64,000 bases of DNA from Pohlia nutans (Eukaryota; Streptophyta; Bryopsida; Bryales; Mniaceae). The stretch is taken from contig CM040085.1 of the NCBI GenBank assembly GCA_022496805.1, forward strand, positions 27,681,811 to 27,745,810. Reading direction: 5' to 3'. Shown here in pieces: positions 12,626-24,931 of this stretch. Position 1 is the first letter of the stretch. Each line of letters begins with the position of its first letter. The position numbers and the translations under genes were made by a program. Below the pieces are notes generated by a model. The model was not told where the DNA came from, did no database searches, and worked only from the letters and a program-made list of their open reading frames with translations.

Positions 12626-13758
12626 CAAGAACCGCCAGATGCACAGTTGGAGAGATCTCAACATAATAAAACAAAACAAGACAAACAACCTTTCTTAATG
12701 TATAGATACCAAGGATGGAAGGTCAAGTCGACATAAAATATTTCTAAAAACAAATGTCAAGATTCTTGGTATTATTTTTTTCAAAAAAGTTTGTTTTGGA
12801 AAAAAGAAAATCTTCAAGATTTGCTGTGAATATTGTATTTGACAAACCTTATTTTTCAAAAGACAAAAAAAATGTTTGACACAAATGTCAACCCTCCCCT
12901 TCGCCTACAATATAACAAGTTGAGGCAAAATTCCACAATTGGAGAAACTTTATTGGTGAGTGCACTGCCCTAGAATGTATCTACTAGAGTTGGATTGGTA
13001 TGGCATCTTTCTCCAAGACAGTGACACCTTCATTCTAATCACCAGTTTGAGGTTCACTACTTATTGTAACATTTGGCTCTAATTCATTCATTTCATTGTA
13101 ACACCAACACTGGTAACTACCCAGGGGTATGATCGCACCCCTAACTTCTAAATGTCTGATTGTGTGAATTACTTGTGTCTGAAAAAGAGAATCAGGAATA
13201 GCTTAACCCCTAAAGGACCGCGGTATTTCCTGTTTTTGAGCATCATTTTCACCTCTTTCTATTCATTTTCTTGTGAATATTTTTTTTCCTCTTGATAGAA
13301 AATACCAAATCAAACATTTAAATAAAATTAGGGCTTCGTTGCTCTTCGCACTACCAGTGACGATTGATATCTTATGATACATTGGTACATATATAGAAAG
13401 AAATTAGTATATATGATATTATATGATACATATAATAGTGGTATGTATATGTTTGTGTAATGAAAATATGTATAATTAAATTATATGTAGATAAGTATAC
13501 TTTTTTTTCAAAGATGGTTTATATATATTGTGCATGACGCTCTTCTGGAACGAGACGCTCCACAGCTGGTCAGTGGTCACTCTACCGTACTATGAGCTTA
13601 GACAAAACTTCACAACGGAGATGAAATGTTTTTTTATTTTATTTTTCAAATTAAAAAAATGCCTCCTCAGCCAAAGAAAAAGAAAATTGTTGCCAATTTG
13701 GGGTGTCAGAGTCCCGCAAGAGGAGAAACAATACTCAAAGCTCACGGTTGGGGCTAAG

Positions 13759-13905
13759 GTAAGCCACCCTATTTCAGCCATGATTTGGAAGACATCCTAT
13801 TTGTGCCATGATTGGGAAGGCACTTTATTTGTGCCACTATGTACTAGTAGTGTACATATTGAAATTTTACACAAAGTGATCACAAAGTGGCACAAATAAT
13901 CGCAC
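13759..13905. repeat. MITE-like repeat with CACCCTATTTGTGCCA-type ends
   Basis: Begins GTAAGCCACCCTATTT, repeats TTGTGCCATGATT(T)GG(G/A)AAG, includes ACTATGTACTAGTA and ends ACAAAGTGGCACAAATA. Relatives lie at 33010-33215 and 34393-35172. Confidence 0.6.
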
Positions 13906-13932
13906 TTATCTAACCTACTTATGTTAATTAAG

Positions 13933-15370
13933 TCACAATTCATCGTGACTAGTGCTGGGAATATCTGTCTCGGGCCGTTTAGCCTGCTCTGTTTTCTTCG
14001 TGACATCATCTGCTAGATTGGTCAATAGATCATCCTTTTCTGATGACTCCTTAGCTGGTTCCTCTCTGTAGTCACCACAAAGTATATACTATTAACGTAA
14101 AGAATTTAATTGAACAAAGACACCAATATAGGCAAATATGATAAGCCTGACAGGGAACAGGGATCCCAGTTTCTAACGGTGACGAAGGAAGATGTTATCC
14201 TAGTCGCTGATGCTGAGAAAAAGCAAGGTTGAAATGCAGGAACTACACACATAATGCACGCGGTGAAAAACTGATATTTTGCAAGGAAAATTGTAAACCT
14301 GACGAAGAGCAACTTCTATGTAGACTTCAGTGCTTCCAAGCGATTTTGAAATTCAGACACTCCAGCATCCTCACCATCCATATGCAACCAGTCTTCATCC
14401 TGAACACATCAAGGTTTGCAAGCAAAGTAAATTACCTCTATCGATTAGAAGACAAAAGACCCGTTTATACAACAGAACTATGAGTAAATGGCTTCTCCAC
14501 AGCCTTAACATCCCTTCAGCAGTACAAGCCGTTAGGACAAAGCCTTCAGGGAGATTCTAAAACAAGCTGTAGGCACAATCTGCAGAAGAAAATCAAGAGC
14601 AAATGAAGCTAACCTCCGCAAGTTTCTCCATAAAATAATCCCTGTCTGCTTGTGATGCCTCCTTGTCGGATTCGATCAGAGTTTCCAACTGCAATAAGGA
14701 AAGTGGACTAAGAAAATAATATCTTGCAATACTTGTTGTGTGAGTACAAAATGATGTCCAATGTAAGGATAGTCGGTGGGAAAGATTTAAAGCTCCTAAT
14801 CGGAATTTTACACTGATAAATATCCACATCAAAATGACTACAAAGTGCACCCAAAGAATGATGTAACTTGTCTACTCTAACAAGATGGGAAGAAAAGTCC
14901 ACACCTGATCCTTTGCAGAATAAATGTAAGACTCCAGGTTATTCTTTGCAGCCTCAGTTGCTCGCTTCTTTGCGTCTGCAGCATTTCATTTTTCTAAACG
15001 CTGGATGGCTTCAGTGAGGTCTTTGCTAGACAATGGCTTTGCAGGACCTTCCGTCACCTCTGTTATCTGCATGGAGCCCAAAGTTATTATACATAAGTGT
15101 AATCACCACGATTCAAAGGACCAACCCTATGAATTAAGTGGTAATCACAACATGACAGATGCAGATGCGTTTAGAAGAATGAAACGTCTAATCGCAAAGT
15201 TGGATGCTGAAACAAGATCTACACCTTGCAGAAGGGCGTCTGAGAAATTTGACACGATTAACATATTGATTGATGGATTGAATGATTGTGGCGACAGACA
15301 AATTGATTTCTGGCATAGGTAAGAGGAATCACCTGGCATGGAAGACGGAGAACACAAGCGCCTTCGCCAT
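13933..15370 (-). pseudogene. internally deleted ER HSP70 (HSP70-17/HYOU1-like) pseudogene with introns
   Basis: Exons in coding order: 15333-15370 (ATG, MAKALVFSVFHA, signal-peptide-like, with a leader containing repeated GAGGGTTT), 14905-15066, 14614-14688, 14299-14399 and 13933-14065. All have AG/GT borders, and the last four join in phase. Exon 2 ends KNNLESYIYSAKDQ, exon 4 starts DEDWLHMDGEDAGVSEFQNR, and the final exon ends SHDEL-stop, the ER-retention signal. In order these match the C-terminal domain of plant ER-lumenal HSP70-17, a co-chaperone of BiP. The whole nucleotide-binding domain and most of the substrate domain are missing. TGA at 14986-14988 and TAG at 14316-14318 break the frame. 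It cannot make a chaperone. It lies inside the 13203-16568 TTAA block. Confidence 0.8.
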
Positions 15371-15621
15371 AGTGAAGAAAGTAATGCGTCGGTTGTCAAA
15401 TGCAGATGATTCTTCTCTTCTCTTCAATTGGCACTGATACAAAGCCTGCTATGCGGTGCTACTGCTACTCGCAATGAAAAACCCTCACTGCTGAAACCCT
15501 CAAAGCTCAAACCCTGAAGAACGAAGTCACAAAGACGAAGTTCATCAATGAAAATCCAACTGGGGACTCAAAAATTAATTGATACAAAGGATGTTTGAGG
15601 AAATGGCATGAACCACCATAC

Positions 15622-15761
15622 CCGCCAGCGAGAAGAGTTTCTTTCCGAATTTTCGCACGGTGCCTTGCAGTGATACCTAGAGATGTCCATCGCATGTTTG
15701 CCCAGTAGCCGTGCACGCCTTTCGCTAGATCGCCAGCCCACTTCGCCAATCCAGACGCCAT
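15622..15761 (-). CDS. first exon of an unrecognised small protein (fragment)
   Basis: The ATG at 15761 opens MASGLAKWAGDLAKGV and later reads LGITARHRAKIRKETLLAG, ending at a good donor (GCGG|GTATGG) after 140 nt. The leader just upstream contains TTTAGGGTTTGATTTGCAG, typical of a plant 5' UTR. The basic, amphipathic start could be a mitochondrial presequence. No second exon was found before the HSP70 leader begins at about 15510, so this is probably a captured 5' fragment rather than a gene. I do not recognise the family. Confidence 0.35.
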
Positions 15762-16582
15762 AGCTGCAAATCAAACCCTAAACGACAATCTCTGTATCTC
15801 TCTCTCCTCGGCAGCGAGGGATTTACGCGGTCGATTTGAACTGAGGCTCCGCACATCCTCGTCACAACCATAGCCGAAAAAGCCGAAAAGCCAAACGCCG
15901 AAACGCCGAAACACCGAAACGAGCGCCCTTGCCCCGGATCGGGCGCGGACACAGACTGCGAATGTGAACAGCCCGTGAACTAATGGAACTGTCGTGGAGA
16001 TTGCTGGAACGGTCATGCAGACGAAACGAAATTTCGTCACCATGACCAATTCCATGGAATTCTCCTGACGACGAACGTACCATTCAATGTATGCTAAACC
16101 AGCTCCGACTTTCGTCGTCACTGGAATTTAAGAATTTTTTTAACCAATTTAACAATTTTTCTCATGTCTGCAAAGACGGTCAAAAAATATCCAAAAAGAC
16201 TGCAATTTCATCTTTTCACTTCAAACGCTATAATCTTGCAATCTGTACAGTCAAATTCTATGAAAATTTTACCATGCACTCTCTTGGTAATCTATAACAA
16301 GATCCTACGGTTAAAGTTGAAAAATAATAATTTTTGAGGTTTATTTTGAGCCCTGCCCGCACTGCCCATTCTCCCCAAAAAAACCCCTTTTGCTCCATAA
16401 CTTCCACTTAAAAAGTCGGAATCAAAAAAAAATTAGATCCCCATTTTTGTATTGATATACCGAATTCACATGATTTATTTCAAAAAATAAAAATAAAAAT
16501 TGACACCATGGGAACCTACCCGAACATTGAAATGTCCTAGTTAGGATGCTTGGTCCTTTAGGGGTTAATTAGTAAAACCCAA

Positions 16583-16657
16583 CAGTAGAAAAGGGTCACT
16601 TTTCTCGCCATTTTTCTACCTTTGTTTCCCCAGAAAGCCGTGACCCTTTTCTACTGT
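16583..16657. repeat. short inverted repeat
   Basis: CAGTAGAAAAGGGTCAC on the left pairs perfectly with GTGACCCTTTTCTACTG on the right, across a roughly 40-nt loop. It sits just outside the TTAA end at 16568. Confidence 0.75.
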
Positions 16658-16764
16658 AGGATACTGTTGGATTTCTGCTACAGGTGTCTTTTGCGTCAGA
16701 AAGAGAAGAATGATCAGGGATGAAAAAAGCAAAAATCTAGAACTGAAACAAAATTTATCTGCAG

Positions 16765-16910
16765 AAGGTGGAGATCGAAGTCAGTCACAGGGACTGCTAC
16801 AATATCGTCCTCAATCGTGTCCAACAAACTGGAGGCAGTCATACTGCAGGGGCGAATAGTGTCTCTCAAAACCCGGAGGAAATCCTCATCGATGATATCA
16901 CTGCAGTCAG
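16765..16910 (+). CDS. exon-like segment, unrecognised
   Basis: An acceptor (TTATCTGCAG) at 16764 and a donor (GCAGTCAG|GTTAGT) at 16911 bound 146 nt of open, balanced reading frame. It includes SHRDCYNIVLNRVQQTGG and NPEEILIDDITAVR. No partner exons were found on either side. It may be a solitary captured or relic exon. Function unknown. Confidence 0.25.
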
Positions 16911-18084
16911 GTTAGTTGCATGCATATGCACTGGAGAATCTATTAATTACTATGATGCACTTTAGAAAAAACTAACGAAGCAAAAATCTAATTAACTGCA
17001 CAAATTAAAGCTCTATGAGAGGGGATATATACTGATCTTTCCTTTAATTGTAGAAATATGACCACAATCTGTGTCCCAGGTTTCATAATCTTAATGCAGC
17101 CTCTTCTTGCCATTGTGTCAAGATACCAAATGTTGGACTAGAGGAGAAGGATTAGAACTAGGAATGTGAGAGAGCATTAACTTTTTAGCAGGTAGCATTA
17201 ACTCTTCAATTTTGCACTCTACGTGCATGCTCAACTTCACTTTCTCTTTGCTTTTTTGTTCAACTACTACATTGAGATCCAATAGCTCGAAGTGACTTGC
17301 ATTGAGATTATGTCTAGTAATTTAAAAGGAGGCACGACTATGGGCCGATACCTCCCTCGCCCCTGCCGTGGCTCAGTAGGTCCTGACCTGCGGTTATACC
17401 TCATAGTCTTACTTGCTTTTGAATTACCTAGTCCATAATATTCTTGAGTCTGATGGGTGAGTTCTCCTAGGTTTCATATTGTTGAAATATATTTCTCTAC
17501 AATGGTGCTCCTTTTCATTGTTGCAGAATATTTCTGTACAATGGACCTGGTACAATGGACCTGGTACTCCTTTTGTTCAATTGAAAATTTGCAGTTTAAT
17601 TGACGAACTGGAGTATTACTATAGAGGAATTATTCCTCTCTAGTGCTACAATCGGGCTACAGTGGAAGAGGAACCTCTCCCATCAGCCTCAAGAATGTTA
17701 TGTTGTCATCCCGGTGAGTGATTCAATAGGATTGTCACACCTCCAAGAATCAAACTTCTGAAGATTGAGAAGGTCTAGAGAGAAAAGAGGAGCCAATAGG
17801 GGCGCTTCTCCATGAAGAAGGTGTGACTTCCCTTTTCTGCCCTGTAGAGTTGAACTATTGAAGAATGAACTACTGAACTATAAGTTCAATAGTTCAACTC
17901 TTCATAAGTAAGAAACTTCTCAATCTTTATAGAATGGGTCTTCTGCTATTCCAAAAGAGAGTGCCACGTCTTCATTCTCTGAAGATTGAGAATGGGGAGA
18001 AGAAGCATGTATGACAACCCCTAATGTTTCTCCAATTGTGGGATTTTGCCTCCTAACATGCATGCCCTAAACAACAACAACATG
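16911..18084. other. non-genic stretch with foldback segments
   Basis: No gene seen. At 17334-17410 GACTATGGGCCGATACC faces GGTTATACCTCATAGTC. At 17846-17908 GAGTTGAACTATTGAA is the exact inverse of TTCAATAGTTCAACTC. Both are local hairpins inside a larger weak foldback (about 17720-18040). Confidence 0.5.
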
Positions 18085-19209
18085 TTAACCCCTAAATGAC
18101 AAAGAGAGTAAGGGCAAAACCTAGATGTGTTATAAAATGTTAGTTTCTGCAAATTTTATAAAGTTTGGTCCAAAAGTGAAAATGAAAAGTATAATTTTTA
18201 GTATTTACCTATACGGTCAAACTTTCAAAAAATGTTTTAGACACTCATTTAACCCCTAAACTCCAATCGTCTAGAAAGTGGATGATGTATAGAATCAAAC
18301 AAAGTTTTTTCATCTGTCATCAACTTTTTGTAATGTGGGTTTTTACTGTATATTTTATGGAAAGTTAGCTTTATGCATGTGTGATCCGATTATAAAGGGG
18401 ATGATTTGTGAAAATTTTATGCCTCATTTCATGTTGTAGTGATTCACCCAAAATTTCAAAGATTTCAGTGTAAAAGTGCTTTTAAAAAAGTCAACTCATA
18501 AAATTAAGAAACCAAAAAATCTCCAAAAATCACTACACTTAGATTATTAAATTTCAACCAATCACAACAAATTTCATATACAAATTGTCAACACTTTATT
18601 TGTAATCAAATTACAAAAGAATTTTCAACTTTAAGTTTCAAATTTTATACAAAATATTGGTGACAACAATCATAGATCTAACCATATGGATAGATTCAAA
18701 AATTCATAATCTACAACTTTTATTCATATGACAAGTTCAAAATATCCCTCTTAGTTACATTTTATAAGATTGTATCTTTGAAATTCTCCAAATCTGGAGA
18801 GGGGTGAGGTTGTTTAGGAGTTAATGAATTTAGAAGCATTTACCATTAATATTCACCAAAATTACAAATTATATTATTAGAATTTGAAATTTGGTACAAT
18901 TGATTAAAACTAGGCATTCTATTTTAAAATTAAGAAAGCAGTGTTTTCAAAGAAGAGAACACCACTGGTTTTCTCCAAATAGTAAATTTTATAACACTAG
19001 GACAATATTGAGGTCTTGATCTTTGAAAAATTCTCCTCAGTGGAGTTTAACTCAGATTGAAATGGTTCAAATTGGGTTGGAAAGTAGACTTGATTTCCTT
19101 CTTTTTTTTCTTTTTTTTTAATTATTATAAAAATATATTTCTCATCCTAGGCAGCCCGTAAAAAAAGGGCAGCAACCATAAAATGGTCATACGGTCACTT
19201 AAGGGTTAA
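18085..19209. mobile_element. TTAA-family element, 1.1 kb, with a second one nested inside
   Basis: The left end is TTAACCCCTAAATGAC (from 18085). The right end inverted is TTAACCCTTAAGTGAC (to 19209). 14 of 16 bases match. The 18249-18824 element is inserted inside, so outer sequence is left only as about 160 bp and 390 bp of arms. Noncoding. Confidence 0.65.
18249..18824. mobile_element. TTAA-family MITE, 576 bp, nested
   Basis: Ends TTAACCCCTAAAC and inverse TTAACTCCTAAAC, with intact TTAA at both sides. The interior is homologous to 34778-35118 in the same orientation (TGTGTGATCCGATTA, GAAAATTTTATGCCTCATTT) and to 7040-7625 inverted. Its nested position makes it younger than the host element. 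Confidence 0.8.
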
Positions 19210-22200
19210 TGTTGTGTGACTTGTGTTCGACTCATCATGCTATCTAAACTATGTCCATATTTTAATAGGATACAACCAAAAGCTCCTCCACCCTACGATT
19301 TAATTCAGATAAATGGTCAAATTTGTTAAATGGCATGTTTTAGAGTGCCAAAATTGTGATGTTCATATGTCCAAAGTTTTAGAAAACTAAAACTAGTATT
19401 GCTAGATCTAACTGAAGTTTTCGTGAGCAACTCATTTTACTAAAATCCATCATTTTAATGAATATGAAATTCTAAGCTTTTAGCATACCTTGATCAAGTG
19501 GCATTCCCTTCAACTCTTAAGTTGCACTGACTGCCAAAATTGAATTTGAGTTTGTAACATTTTTACTAAGAAGTTGTACAATGATCATATTTGAATAAAA
19601 TGTAAAAGTGTAAATATGAAATTGGTACTGTACATTATATTTTACAAAATTTTCAACAAAAACTTGAAGCATAATCAATCACTCTTTGGAAATAAATGAA
19701 CTTCAAAGTCATCCACCTAAATACTCGGTGCCTTTTGATCACTCTCTAATGAAAGCATTCAAGAATATTCTACATTCATTTTTGGAAAGGACCAACATCT
19801 TACTCTGATGCATCCTTGCATGTTGTTATGCATTATGAAGATACATTTCCATCAACATTGTTAGAAGTTGGCATTTGTACATTTCCAACATAAATATAGT
19901 TCAACAAAATACATACAAAATTGGTACAGTCTATGATTAATGAAGAATCTTAATAGAAACAAAGGTATGGAACCTCATTGACCATCCTAGGTACCCTATC
20001 AATAACAATGAGAAGTGTTTTTTTTGCATGAAAATCGTATTGTTTTGGAAATAAATGTCATATTGAAAAGTTGCCAATAACATGTTATATTTATATTTTG
20101 TAACTATTTAAATTTTTTCCTACTTAAACTTTGTAACATAGAGATGTTGATCCAATAGGAATCATGCTTTGGTCCTCAACTTGGTTCACATGTGCTTCAA
20201 TTTTCTTAGAAATTACACTTTATTTAATTATTTTGCCTAACCTAAAGATTCATATACAATATGAATATAAATAAACTTATATTTAGCCTTAAAAATTTGT
20301 TACGCCAATGAGTGTCAGTAAAATCACATTTGTATTTTCTTTTAAAATCTCCACTGAAAATATCCTGCATAAATTATGCTCACCCTATAAAGTATAAACC
20401 CAATAAACGTTAATTTGAATGTAAACTTTAAAGACATGAATGAAAAAACGAAGATATAGAGGAAAAGAACCTTGGATAAAAATGACATTAATACATTATG
20501 GCATATATTGTACACATTATGTTTTGAATTGATAAACTACTACATCTTCAATAAGTTCTAAGGTTCCAATGAATGTTAAAGTGTCAACTCTAAATAAGTG
20601 TTAAATAAATTATCTTGCTTCTAAGTATTATCGAGAGTAGACTGTAAAGTGTATGTGCTTAAACAAAAATTGAAATCAAATGCTATATATAAGGTAACTA
20701 CACTTAATTCATGCAAGGTCTTTATATACGATAGAGACTAACTAAAGACAATTTTTTATAAACATAAAATAGAGATCAGAAGCTATACAAAATGACTACT
20801 TTTAATTCAGGCATGGTCTTTATATAAACACCAAGACAATCTTTGATGATGAACACATTTTGGATTAAAAAATGTACACAACAAAAAATTACAACTCAAG
20901 AAAATTGGAATTGAATGATACATAAGGTAACTACACACTTCTTTGAGACAAGGTCTTTATATGGACACCGATTCAATCTTTGATCACGAATACCTCTTGA
21001 ATTTAAGAATATGCATAATAACAACATCCTAACTTGTGTTCATTTAAAGTCATTTACCAAAACAACTTTGAATCCTTATAACTTTTGCATATACTATCTA
21101 AATAGTTTGAAACAAAAGTGACCAAATTCATTAGAAATAGTCACCCAATACCAAGGGGCGTTTGTAAGGTACAATCCACTAGAATTCTTGTCCCTTTGCA
21201 CTCTTTTAAGGATTTTGAGAATTTGAAAATCCATTTCAGAGAGAGAATTTTTTTTAATTTTTTTTTTGAAATCTAAAGTGGTAGGATGGAACGTACCGAT
21301 AAAAGAGAAAAATAAATTGATAGAAAATCAAAATTTTGGCATTATACTTTAATGGAGGACGAAACAAAAGGTAAAGTCGTAAACTAGTGCATTGTCACAG
21401 TGCATATTAAGATGCACTCTAAATTCTAAAAGAAGGAGAACATAGGGTTGTGGATGGAATTTGAAGCTATGAATTTTTCTAGTGTTTAAATAAATGAAAA
21501 AATATATCTTCCAAAATTTTCAATTTTTTTTGAATTGATCAAAGTTTCAAAACTTTTAATGTGTTATTTTTGGGAGGGATGAATTGTTTCTCTATTTTAA
21601 AAACTTTTTTGATGAATTTCTTTTTTTGAATGTACTTGAGCATGAAATTATGCAAGAAGGGTTATTTTTAGATTTTTAAATATAGAATTAAATATGAACT
21701 ATATTTACATTCAAAGTTTGATCATAAATTGGTAAAACTGTTATTAAAATGGGAGTTTTGATATTCAAAATCTTCAAAGTAAAATCATTTAAACATTCTA
21801 AAATTTTATTTTTTGGATAATATGTATATAAATCTAGAAGTTGGTTCACTCATTTTTCATTAAATCATTGCTACATAATTTTCAAATTGGTTTGAAAGTT
21901 AGCTTTCTAAACAAAATGCTCAAAGTGTACAAAAGTGCACAAAAATGTAGCTAGTTCACCAAGAGGAGTTAGTGGACCGTACCATACAAATGCCCCAAAG
22001 TAGATAACCACTTGAAAGACACATTCAAGAAAAAAATTCCTAGACCACAGAGCACTTCAGCAAAGAGTTGAAGAAAAAACTACTCAAAGTCGGGTGGTTC
22101 ACACTATGACCGAAGGTCGAGAGTCCATCGAATTCCACCAATCAAATTGCAAGAAAGCTGAAAATTAGCCTCTTGGGCTTCACACTAAACACCAAAACCG

Positions 22201-22420
22201 TCACTCTTCAAAGTGCTTATATGGCATAACTTTTTGTGAGTCTTGACACCAATACGACGGACTCTCGAGGAATAATTCAGTCAGCCGAGAACTGAAACCC
22301 AATCCTCCCTCGAGAGGTCATCAATTTTCTATAAATCTGTATATTTTCCTATGAGTTTGGACTCTCGGCACTGCCCATGAATTGGGTTTGGACTGCAGTG
22401 TGAACAGGCCCTAAAAACTG
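19210..22420. other. AT-rich repeat-like DNA, no gene seen
   Basis: No supported exon on either strand. At 20660-21010 three decayed units of about 115-125 bp share AAGGTAACTACAC and CAAGGTCTTTATAT, an old tandem array. Around 22080-22290 is GC-richer sequence with repeated GACTCTCG-type words. Confidence 0.45.
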
Positions 22421-22860
22421 TCCAACATGACATGTTTGGTTACATTAAAATCTCCTTGCAGTTGCAGACAATCCAATAATAGGTACCTGACAGAAAGCAT
22501 CGATCGGTGTCTTGAAGACTTGAACGTAGCTGGGCGAGGCAGGCAGTCATCATGCACCTCCGCCATGGAAGGCAGAAATGAGCAAAGGTTGATTGGGTGT
22601 TGGAGCAGAACCGGGCCGGCAAGGAGTGAAAAACGCGCATGCAAGGTCCGGGCGTTCACGTGGGGTTCACATGGGAATTACACTATCTGAGTTTATCTTA
22701 TTCACGAGGTACATCGTCACAGTTGACTCCATGTGTCGCAGTTCACTTCACGTGTGCCGCCGTGTCATTGCCCGATTTGCTTCAATCGATTATTTTAGTT
22801 TCATTAGTCCCGGGACGAGGTACATGAACTGTGTCCATCATCATTTTACGAGTTGGTAAG
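22421..22860. other. GC-richer block with overlapping open frames, unassigned
   Basis: The segment is open for 80-88 codons in several frames on both strands, a sign of composition rather than coding. No motif, leader or splice pattern lets me choose a strand. It may be a relic exon or captured fragment just upstream of the 22956 element. Confidence 0.25.
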
Positions 22861-22955
22861 AAGTGACTCAGTATCTAGAGACTGAGGTAGATTGGTCGGC
22901 ACAGTGTTAGTAAAGCTTAACTTTTTACTCAACTGATTGGAAATGAGCTTCCTGT

Positions 22956-23530
22956 TTAACCCCTCAAGGACCAAGGCTGATTTTCCAAGTTCGGTCAGCT
23001 CACTGTGGAATGAGTATTGATCCTCAATTCTTGAGATTTTTTGTGGTGATTCTACTCTTTGTAATGAAGATGGGATGGTAATTTGCGTACGTAGGTGATG
23101 TATAAATCAAAAGATATAATCATGCAAAGGTGAAAAACCTAACTGTGGGCAACTCCTAAATTTTTTCATACAATGAGCTATGCATCTAAATTTTTGCACA
23201 CAATGAGCTAACACCCTCATGCACACAATTGCCAAATTCATTTTACCAAATTTGAGACTAAACTTTGCATTTTCGGCATTTTCAGAAAGTTTCAACTATG
23301 GGCAGCAAGCCAAAAAAAAAGGTGCAACCAACTTTGAAGCTTACAATCTTACTATTGAAGAACCCTGAACGGTTGAAAATTTGTAGGTGGTAATAAATTC
23401 AAGTTGCTTGAAATATCCTACGGTTGGATTGGTTAAAAAGTTCATAGATCAAAAACTATTTGTCTTTTTATGAGAAGGGGTACTTTGGAGTGTTTGGAGA
23501 GGAACATAGTTGTGGTCCTTTAGGGGTTAA
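22956..23530. mobile_element. TTAA-family MITE, 575 bp
   Basis: Left TTAACCCCTCAAGGACCA, right inverted TTAACCCCTAAAGGACCA, 17 of 18 identical, TTAA on both sides. The right subterminal region (CTCTCCAAACACTCCAA) matches the right end of 45636-46971, defining a GGACC subfamily that also includes the ends of 13203-16568. Confidence 0.85.
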
Positions 23531-24552
23531 CTTGCATTGTACATAAGGTAGAAGCACCAGAAACTATTAGGTACCAATTGTGGTCACCTATAAAAGCACT
23601 TGTTTCAACTTCAGGAGTTCCCAATCTAGTTATCACAAGCATTAATTATGAATACCAAGTTAGCAATCTGATTGGACTAGAAATGAAAGACAATTATTGG
23701 TACACCTACTAACATCAACAGTGGTCTATGCGTTTTAAGTTTGAAAATTTATAACAAATTCATACATTGTGAAAAAATTAATTAAAAATTGAGCTTGGTT
23801 ATTAAACCCAAAGTTTTATGTGCTGCAATTTTTTATCATTGAAAATCAGCGCTCCATGCAGAATGTAGCTTTTCTGCATCATGTCTCGGCCACTGTGGTC
23901 AGTTGGCAATTTGGTACGTACGATCTGAGTAACACCTGGCTGCTATCACCGCCCATGTGGCAAGGTTGGTAGAATTCCCCAAATATACTGTTCGGTCATG
24001 CTAGTCTTAGGATCTTTGGCAAAGTTACTTTTTAATCCAATTCAAAGTTTCAAACAGTTCACAAGGGATCTCACCACCAACAATTCATCCATTTATAAGT
24101 ACATTTGGTTGGATACTTGGATTTTATTATTAGCAAGTGACTGTGTACGGATGACTTGCCACTAAATGTCTAGAATCAAGTCTCATAAGAAATTCATACA
24201 TAGTGATTAGAAATTGATTTGGCTCATGTACCCAAAGATCTCCACATCTTCCAAGAGTTATGGTTCTACATACATTAAAATGCTTAAAGTGATGCAAACA
24301 GATCTTCAGAAAACAATAATTATGAAGAGATTCGTTGAAATGGTAATGTTTCAAAGCTCCAAAAGTGAACAAGCTCTTAAAACTACGATTGGTATAGATT
24401 GTAGGTTCTAGAATGGCATAGATCTAAGAAAGTGCCAATTTCGCTTGTTTAATGAATTTAGTTCGATCTTAACCTTGGAACGCCGGCAGGAACACTAAGT
24501 GTCTCATGCACAAAGAAAAAGGAGCATAAAGTACTTTGAGAACCATTTTTCA
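23531..24552. other. intergenic, no gene seen
   Basis: No supported coding region. Short open frames near 24130-24410 on both strands are mutually overlapping and AT-driven. Confidence 0.4.
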
Positions 24553-24931
24553 TTAACCCTTAAACGTCAAAGTTAGCCCCATGGGCTTATTCATGAGAGA
24601 ATAATGAAGAAAAAAGTAGATTTTCTCAACCAAATCAAGCGAGGATTGGTGCGTTGGAAAGCTACTGAAAAAGTGATCTAGATTCCAAATTTGCGCCTCA
24701 TTTGAGAGATTGTGGAATCGTTGGTAAGCAATCAAAGTTATCAAATTGAACAAGTTTTGAGGTTGGGGTAGCTGAGGTGCCGCACTGCTACAGTGCTGGC
24801 CAGCAGTGCCCAGCACAGCCGTTTTTGCATTTTTTTCGTTTTTCGTTTTTTTTTTTTTTTCCTTTCCCCTCCGAAAATTTAGATGCCTTCCGGGCTGCCC
24901 CGCCCAGGCCCTCTTGACGTTGAAGGGTTAA
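24553..24931. mobile_element. TTAA-family MITE, 379 bp
   Basis: Left TTAACCCTTAAACGTCAA, right inverted TTAACCCTTCAACGTCAA, 17 of 18 identical, intact TTAA on both sides. The left subterminal GCCCCATGGG resembles GCCCCACGGG of 42934-43280. Noncoding. Confidence 0.85.

Larger units (their letters stand above)
13203..16568. mobile_element. putative 3.4-kb TTAA element carrying host gene fragments
   Basis: The two ends carry a perfect 17-bp inverted repeat, TTAACCCCTAAAGGACC, from 13203 and inverted to the TTAA at 16565-16568. No other matching end lies between them. The last ~450 bp are genuine element sequence: reverse complemented, they match the left end of the 45636-46971 element (shared CCTAACTAGGACATTT, GGGTAGGTTC and ATTCCGAC...GTGGAAGTTA). 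Between the ends are an internally deleted ER-HSP70 pseudogene with introns and the first exon of another gene, both on -. No transposase is present. The simplest reading is one element with captured host DNA. Two unrelated half-elements flanking ordinary DNA remain possible. Confidence 0.5.

Noticed and set aside
14160..14245. Plus-strand coding of the segment reading VTKEDVILVADAEKKQ as an inverted HSP70 piece
   Set aside because: The resemblance to the HSP70-17 tail is short and on the strand opposite to the rest of the pseudogene. It could be chance.
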